Positions 7,986 through 10,921 of a stretch of DNA of 10,921 nucleotides are shown piece after piece (positions within the stretch are counted from its first letter, which is position 1; each line of letters starts with the position of its first letter). The translations under genes and the position numbers were made by a program. Origin of the DNA: CAZILN01 sp964540005 (GTDB lineage: Bacteria > Bacteroidota > Bacteroidia > Bacteroidales > SM23-62); contig CAZILN010000402.1 of the NCBI GenBank assembly GCA_964540005.1, forward strand, positions 1-10,921, written 5' to 3'. The notes beneath the pieces are model-generated. The model was not told the origin of the DNA. It made no database searches and saw nothing but the letters and a program-made list of their open reading frames with translations.

Positions 7986-9402
7986 AAGTGAGTATCCATT
8001 CTGAAATAATCTTCAGAACCAGTGGAGACACGGTCTCCTCTATTTCTGGATATTCCGAAATAGTCCCCTTCCTGCAGGTTTGCATCATATGGTTAATTTC
8101 CGGTAATTCAAAAAGCTTATAATTTTTATTATTACCTGATTTTAAGGCTTTATCGATTTCTGAAAGATTCTGTTTCGATGGTGCCTGAAGGTCTTTTTCT
8201 CCTGCTATCGCAAGTACCGGACATTGAACTTTTTTAAGAATTTCAGCGGGATTACACTTAATAATATCTCTGAAATAAGGTGTTAAAAGCAGGCTGTTAA
8301 TCCTCTCGTCAATACTATTCTTTTGCTCCATGGAAAGAAACTGATATCTGTTAAAAGTATATGCTGCCCTAAGCTTTTCGGATGCAATTGAGTCATTTAA
8401 CTCTTCCTTAATTATTGAAAATACGCTCCTTTGTAATGAATTATATTGTTCGATTATATCATCACTTATACCTTCTGCCCTGCGTATCATAGCATTCTGT
8501 AAATAAAGGTTTTCTTCAATACTAAGACCCGGTGCTCCCAACAGAACGATATAGGCAATGTGTGAACTCTTATTTGCTGCAATTGCGGCAATTATACTTC
8601 CTTCACTATGGCCGATTAAGCCTATTTTATTAGGATTTAACTCGTTCCTTGACTGAAGAAACCGGAAGGCAGCAATAACATCTTCACTGTTTATTTCAGT
8701 TGTTGCCTGAAGATGATCTCCTGAACTCTTCCCGACACCCCTGTCGTCATATCGAAATACTGAAATTCCATTACGTGTAAGATAATCAGCAATTACCAGG
8801 AAAGGTTTATGCCCGAATGATGATTCATCACGATCCTGGGCTCCTGAACCGGATATTAAAATTACAGCCGGGAATGGCCCATCCCCTTTCGGGATAGTTA
8901 ATGTCCCTGCAAGTTTGTTGCCATCATTTTCATTAAAAAAAAGAACCTCTTCCTCGAAGTAAGGGTAGGGCTTTACTGGCAATTGTGGCCTTTTTAATAT
9001 TGCCACCGATTCTGTTTTTCTCAATACAAGAGGAAAATTTATCTGCCCGTTCCGAATGTACATCCCATTCATAACATTGCTTTTTCTGTCAATAACTGCA
9101 TGGTACTTCCTCAGTATAGCCCCTACATTCAGCTTGATACTATCATCCTGAAAAATTATTTCATCCACAGGTATGTTTTTCAATTCTTGCTCAGGTGAAT
9201 CCAGGGTTGCTTTCAATGATTCATCATCAATCCAGAACTTAAATGTAAACGTAAAGCTCATTGTCCCTGTATTAATTTTCCCGGTCCAGTAACCAGTAAT
9301 AAATTGCTGATCTTCAGAAAGAATTCCTGGATCGTTCAGTTGACACATCGATGCTTTGTTGCAAAGCAATATGATCATTACAGATATGACAAAGTTTTTC
9401 AT
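7984..9402 (-). CDS. Secreted alpha/beta hydrolase with N-terminal accessory domain
   Basis: Serine hydrolase of 472 residues with unknown substrate, probably an esterase or peptidase-like enzyme. Residues 1-20 are a signal sequence (MKNFVISVMIILLCNKASMC), more likely cleaved by signal peptidase I than lipidated because ASMC is a poor lipobox. Residues 30-130 form a beta-rich domain (GYWTGKINTGTMSFTFTFKF) common in front of such hydrolases in this phylum. The alpha/beta fold begins near 150. The likely oxyanion loop is ISGSGAQDRDE (183-193), the nucleophile S266 in GHSEGS, the acid D404 in AGEKDLQAP, and the base H438 in INHMM. A helical insert or cap spans about 292-380. All three catalytic residues are present, so it should be active. 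It lies eight bases after the regulator gene as the last gene of a three-gene operon. Confidence 0.88.
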   Translation of the reverse strand: MKNFVISVMIILLCNKASMCQLNDPGILSEDQQFITGYWTGKINTGTMSFTFTFKFWIDDESLKATLDSPEQELKNIPVDEIIFQDDSIKLNVGAILRKYHAVIDRKSNVMNGMYIRNGQINFPLVLRKTESVAILKRPQLPVKPYPYFEEEVLFFNENDGNKLAGTLTIPKGDGPFPAVILISGSGAQDRDESSFGHKPFLVIADYLTRNGISVFRYDDRGVGKSSGDHLQATTEINSEDVIAAFRFLQSRNELNPNKIGLIGHSEGSIIAAIAANKSSHIAYIVLLGAPGLSIEENLYLQNAMIRRAEGISDDIIEQYNSLQRSVFSIIKEELNDSIASEKLRAAYTFNRYQFLSMEQKNSIDERINSLLLTPYFRDIIKCNPAEILKKVQCPVLAIAGEKDLQAPSKQNLSEIDKALKSGNNKNYKLFELPEINHMMQTCRKGTISEYPEIEETVSPLVLKIISEWILT

Positions 9403-9410
9403 GGCGTCTG

Positions 9411-9740
9411 TTATTCATCCAAATCAGCAAATAATTCTCGCATATTCTTAATATATTCTTTAAACATCTCCCGTCCTTTTTTGGTAAGTGAAATCACTGT
9501 CTGAGGCCGTTTGCCAATATACCCTTTTTCAATTTTCACGTAGGCTGCATCCTCCAATTTGCTTAGGTGACCTGATACGTTTCCCTGCGAAAGTCCTGTT
9601 TGTCTCATTAAAAAGAGAAAATCGGCACTCTCAACCACATATAGCTGGGCTATTATTTTCAGGCGTGCAGGTTCATGAATTAATTTATCAATTTTTACCT
9701 GCTGGTTTTTGTTGTTGTTTTCATTTGTCATAGGATACAT
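9411..9740 (-). CDS. Small winged-helix transcriptional regulator (MarR/ArsR-like)
   Basis: DNA-binding protein of 109 residues. It begins with a polar tail, then helices over 16-35 (KIDKLIHEPARLKIIAQLYV). The helix-turn-helix is at about 39-66, with a recognition helix around SQGNVSGHLSKLED. The wing is VKIEKGYIGKRPQTVISLT, and a C-terminal helix (KKGREMFKEYIKNMRELF) probably serves in dimerisation. This resembles the stand-alone winged-helix family PF13601. No metal-binding cysteines are seen and the ligand is unknown. Its 5' end overlaps the membrane-protein gene by 20 bases (or 11 if the second ATG at 9731 is used), which suggests translational coupling. By position it most likely controls its own operon; this is inference. 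Confidence 0.85.
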   Translation of the reverse strand: MYPMTNENNNKNQQVKIDKLIHEPARLKIIAQLYVVESADFLFLMRQTGLSQGNVSGHLSKLEDAAYVKIEKGYIGKRPQTVISLTKKGREMFKEYIKNMRELFADLDE

Positions 9741-10332
9741 TTTTCGGCAGTGGATATTTTTTCAGAAACCTTATCAGATACACGCATCCAATAATGATAA
9801 GCACAAATGACGCAATCAGATAAGCATAGGCTCCATCTGAAATGATTCCAGGATTTTCCCTGATTTCTTCAGAAAGATTAAATGCCCCTGTCAATAGAAA
9901 AGCATAGAGGTACATTCTTTTGAAATTCAGAAAATATGCGATCGTCACACATATGAAAAAAATGATTCCACTGATGACCCATCTACCGCTGATAAGTTCG
10001 CCATTGGACTGACCATTGCCTGTAATCGTGAGAATGATCATTATTACCAGGAATACAGTAATAGACACCATAAACCATGCGGTTCTTCTCATACGCTTTT
10101 TGGCAAGTTTTACCATTCCCATACGCGGACCTGCAATATATCTCATTGCCAGAATGATGAATAGTAACGGTACAACAAAAAGGATGTCAATATAATAACT
10201 TATATCATCAAAGATCATGGCCAAAGCTGAAACAATACAGATCAGCCCTATTACAATTTCAACCAGACCGGTCTGAAATAATACTGCTGCAGTATTCTTC
10301 TCCAATTTTTTTAGATTTATTTTTTGCTCCAT
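9721..10332 (-). CDS. Polytopic membrane protein of unknown function
   Basis: I do not recognise a named family. From the ATG at 10332 (MEQKINLKKLEKNTAAVLF) the protein has 203 residues. It has a charged N-terminal helix, then hydrophobic segments at about 22-41, 47-65, 85-104 and 118-136, a shorter one near 140-150, and a last one at 169-188. A basic loop (KLAKKRMRR, about 75-83) between the second and third segments suggests a cytoplasmic side. The tail ends KKYPLPKNVSYDK. An in-frame ATG at 10377 would add 15 asparagine- and isoleucine-rich residues from AT-rich leader DNA and lies upstream of a plausible transcription start; I reject it. The gene is first in the operon with the regulator and hydrolase. 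It may be a membrane partner or sensor for them, but nothing in the sequence shows this. Confidence 0.75.
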   Translation of the reverse strand: MEQKINLKKLEKNTAAVLFQTGLVEIVIGLICIVSALAMIFDDISYYIDILFVVPLLFIILAMRYIAGPRMGMVKLAKKRMRRTAWFMVSITVFLVIMIILTITGNGQSNGELISGRWVISGIIFFICVTIAYFLNFKRMYLYAFLLTGAFNLSEEIRENPGIISDGAYAYLIASFVLIIIGCVYLIRFLKKYPLPKNVSYDK

Positions 10333-10359
10333 TTTAATAATTATATTGTTGTAATTAAA

Positions 10360-10378
10360 ATTGTATCGCAAACACAAT
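10360..10378. promoter_or_regulatory. Candidate operator in the hydrolase operon leader
   Basis: ATTGT and ACAAT form an inverted repeat with a nine-base spacer, lying between the proposed -7 element and the first start codon. The size and place suit a dimeric winged-helix repressor such as the one encoded in the operon. In such AT-rich DNA a five-base inverted repeat can occur by chance. Confidence 0.25.
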
Positions 10379-10380
10379 AA

Positions 10381-10413
10381 TAAAATTATGTAAATATTCT
10401 TGTAATATGCAAA
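10381..10413 (-). promoter_or_regulatory. Putative promoter of the membrane protein-regulator-hydrolase operon
   Basis: On the minus strand TTTG (10413-10410) and TAATTTTA (10388-10381) are 21 bases apart. The -33 is exact, and the -7 differs from TAnnTTTG only in its last base. The leader to the ATG at 10332 would be about 40 bases. The DNA around it is very AT-rich, so chance matches are possible. Confidence 0.4.
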
Positions 10414-10444
10414 TTATTTAATATTTTTTTGTCATTATTTGTTT

Positions 10445-10491
10445 AATCTGCTGTTAAAACTGGAAGTCCAGATGTCATTTCACAGCAGATT
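10445..10491. repeat. Nested inverted repeat
   Basis: AATCTGCTGT (10445-10454) is perfectly complementary to ACAGCAGATT (10482-10491). The 27-base loop contains a second perfect inverted repeat, CTGGA-AG-TCCAG (10460-10471). AGCAGATTG occurs again at 10822-10830. It sits at the left edge of the T9SS-domain remnant, with no T-tract after it, so it is not a clear terminator. Confidence 0.6.
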
Positions 10492-10750
10492 GTTCATCCG
10501 GGATAGAAGAGTATTTAACTTTCAAACCATCAATACACCACAATCCTGTAATGGATGTGATAGTCATTAAGTCGAACGGATATGGGCATTTTCAATAGAA
10601 ATATATTCACTGAATAGTCAGTTGCTTTACAGTCATCAAGTGAAAAAACAAATCCGCCAAATTGATTTAGCAACCTACCCTAAAGGGGCCTGTCTCATTA
10701 CTATCCGGGCGAAGGATATTTGTAAATCCGAGACAATAGCCAAGAAATAA
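10458..10750 (+). pseudogene. Remnant of a T9SS type A C-terminal sorting domain, frameshifted
   Basis: Two adjacent plus-strand frames together read like the sorting domain that ends proteins exported by the Bacteroidota type IX secretion system. The first frame (open from 10458 to a TAG at 10593) gives SSGIEEYLTFKPSIHHNP then VMDVIVIKSNGYGHF, where HHNPV stands in place of the usual YPNPV. The second frame gives IEIYSLNSQLLYSHQVKK then IDLATYPKGACLITIRAKD and ends SETIAKK-stop at 10748. Restoring one T in the TTTT run at 10589-10592 joins them exactly (GHF-S-IEIYSL). No start codon, signal peptide or catalytic domain precedes it: the first frame has a stop at 10455. So this is the orphaned 3' end of a larger secreted-protein gene. 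The single-base loss could be a sequencing error, but the missing upstream gene is not explained by that. Family match is by motif pattern, not by search. Confidence 0.75.
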
Positions 10751-10850
10751 ATTTGCATTACGATTTTATCAACTGAGTATGAGAGTGGTCCTAAAACCAA
10801 AGCAATCTCTTAATATCTTATAGCAGATTGAAGTTAGATCTTTGAATATT
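10751..10850. other. Intergenic spacer without recognised features
   Basis: This stretch between the sorting-domain stop codon and the second tRNA-tail-like sequence is AT-rich. Apart from the AGCAGATTG copy at 10822-10830 I see no gene, RNA or clear promoter in it. Confidence 0.5.
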
Positions 10851-10921
10851 CCCCGCAACAATGAAAAAAGACTTGGTGGGAGCGTAGCGACCACAAGGCT
10901 TTTTGTTGTTAAGCTCCCCGA
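10851..10921 (+). repeat. Copy B of the structured repeat, cut by the window edge
   Basis: Bases 10851-10867 (CCCCGCAACAATGAAAA) match 7756-7772, the tRNA-fMet acceptor 3' strand and its downstream flank, with one mismatch. Bases 10874-10921 match 7856-7903 at 47 of 48 positions and run into the window edge, so the true length is unknown. The 5' half folds as AAAAAG/CTTTTT, CTTG/CAAG and TGG/CCA with one mismatch and one bulge around an 11-base loop, followed by T-rich DNA. Compared with copy A, the terminator and the second hairpin between tRNA tail and core are absent here. Confidence 0.75.

Noticed and set aside
7814..7999. Minus-strand 61-codon reading frame over the structured repeat
   Set aside because: It runs through the hairpins and the tRNA-tail duplicate, overlaps the hydrolase 3' end, has odd composition and no recognisable domain. 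It follows from the repeat sequence rather than being a gene.
10472..10570. Short plus-strand frame beginning MSFHSRLF and ending in CNGCDSH
   Set aside because: The overlapping frame one base away matches the sorting-domain pattern, so this one is the out-of-frame reading of the remnant.
10688..10736. TGTCTC/GAGACA inverted repeat with inner TATCC/GGATA, considered as a regulatory RNA
   Set aside because: It falls inside the sorting-domain remnant and is explained well enough by former coding sequence; the stems are short and there is no T-tract.
7856..10921. CRISPR array or integron cassette array
   Set aside because: Only two repeat copies 3 kb apart, no regular spacers, no cas genes, no integron integrase, and the enclosed genes form an ordinary operon with its own promoter.

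Overview
The window looks like chromosomal DNA of a Bacteroidota bacterium, probably of the Bacteroidales type; species cannot be told. The support is: a DUF4837 lipoprotein, a family I know only from this phylum; promoters of the phylum-specific form TTTG-N19..21-TAnnTTTG; no consistent Shine-Dalgarno sequences at the starts; and the remains of a type IX secretion system (T9SS) C-terminal sorting domain.

Region 1 (1-7539) is a compact housekeeping block, entirely on the minus strand. In transcription order it holds an M23 envelope metallopeptidase, dxr (isoprenoid synthesis), rseP (site-2 membrane protease), tatA (Tat export), gatA (Gln-tRNA/Asn-tRNA amidotransferase subunit), a DUF4837 lipoprotein, and a leucyl aminopeptidase cut by the left edge. 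Spacing and promoter-like motifs suggest three transcription units: M23-dxr-rseP, tatA-gatA-DUF4837, and the aminopeptidase alone. The genes belong to different pathways, mainly envelope building, protein export and quality control, and translation.

Region 2 (7540-7985) is the most structured part. On the plus strand a near-consensus promoter drives an initiator tRNA (tRNA-fMet) ending in a strong terminator. A run of hairpins follows, then an exact 17-base duplicate of the tRNA 3' end at 7933-7949. Inside this stretch is a 48-base sequence that recurs with one mismatch at the right edge (10874-10921), where it is again preceded by a near-copy of the tRNA tail.

Region 3 (7984-10377) is a minus-strand accessory operon: a polytopic membrane protein, a small winged-helix regulator and a secreted alpha/beta hydrolase, with overlapping or nearly touching genes. 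It appears more AT-rich than region 1.

Region 4 (10378-10921) has no intact gene. It holds the frameshifted remnant of a T9SS sorting domain on the plus strand, a nested inverted repeat, and the second repeat copy. The operon and the remnant are therefore enclosed by same-orientation repeats carrying tRNA-fMet tails. This suggests a variable segment assembled downstream of the tRNA gene; no integrase or transposase is visible.
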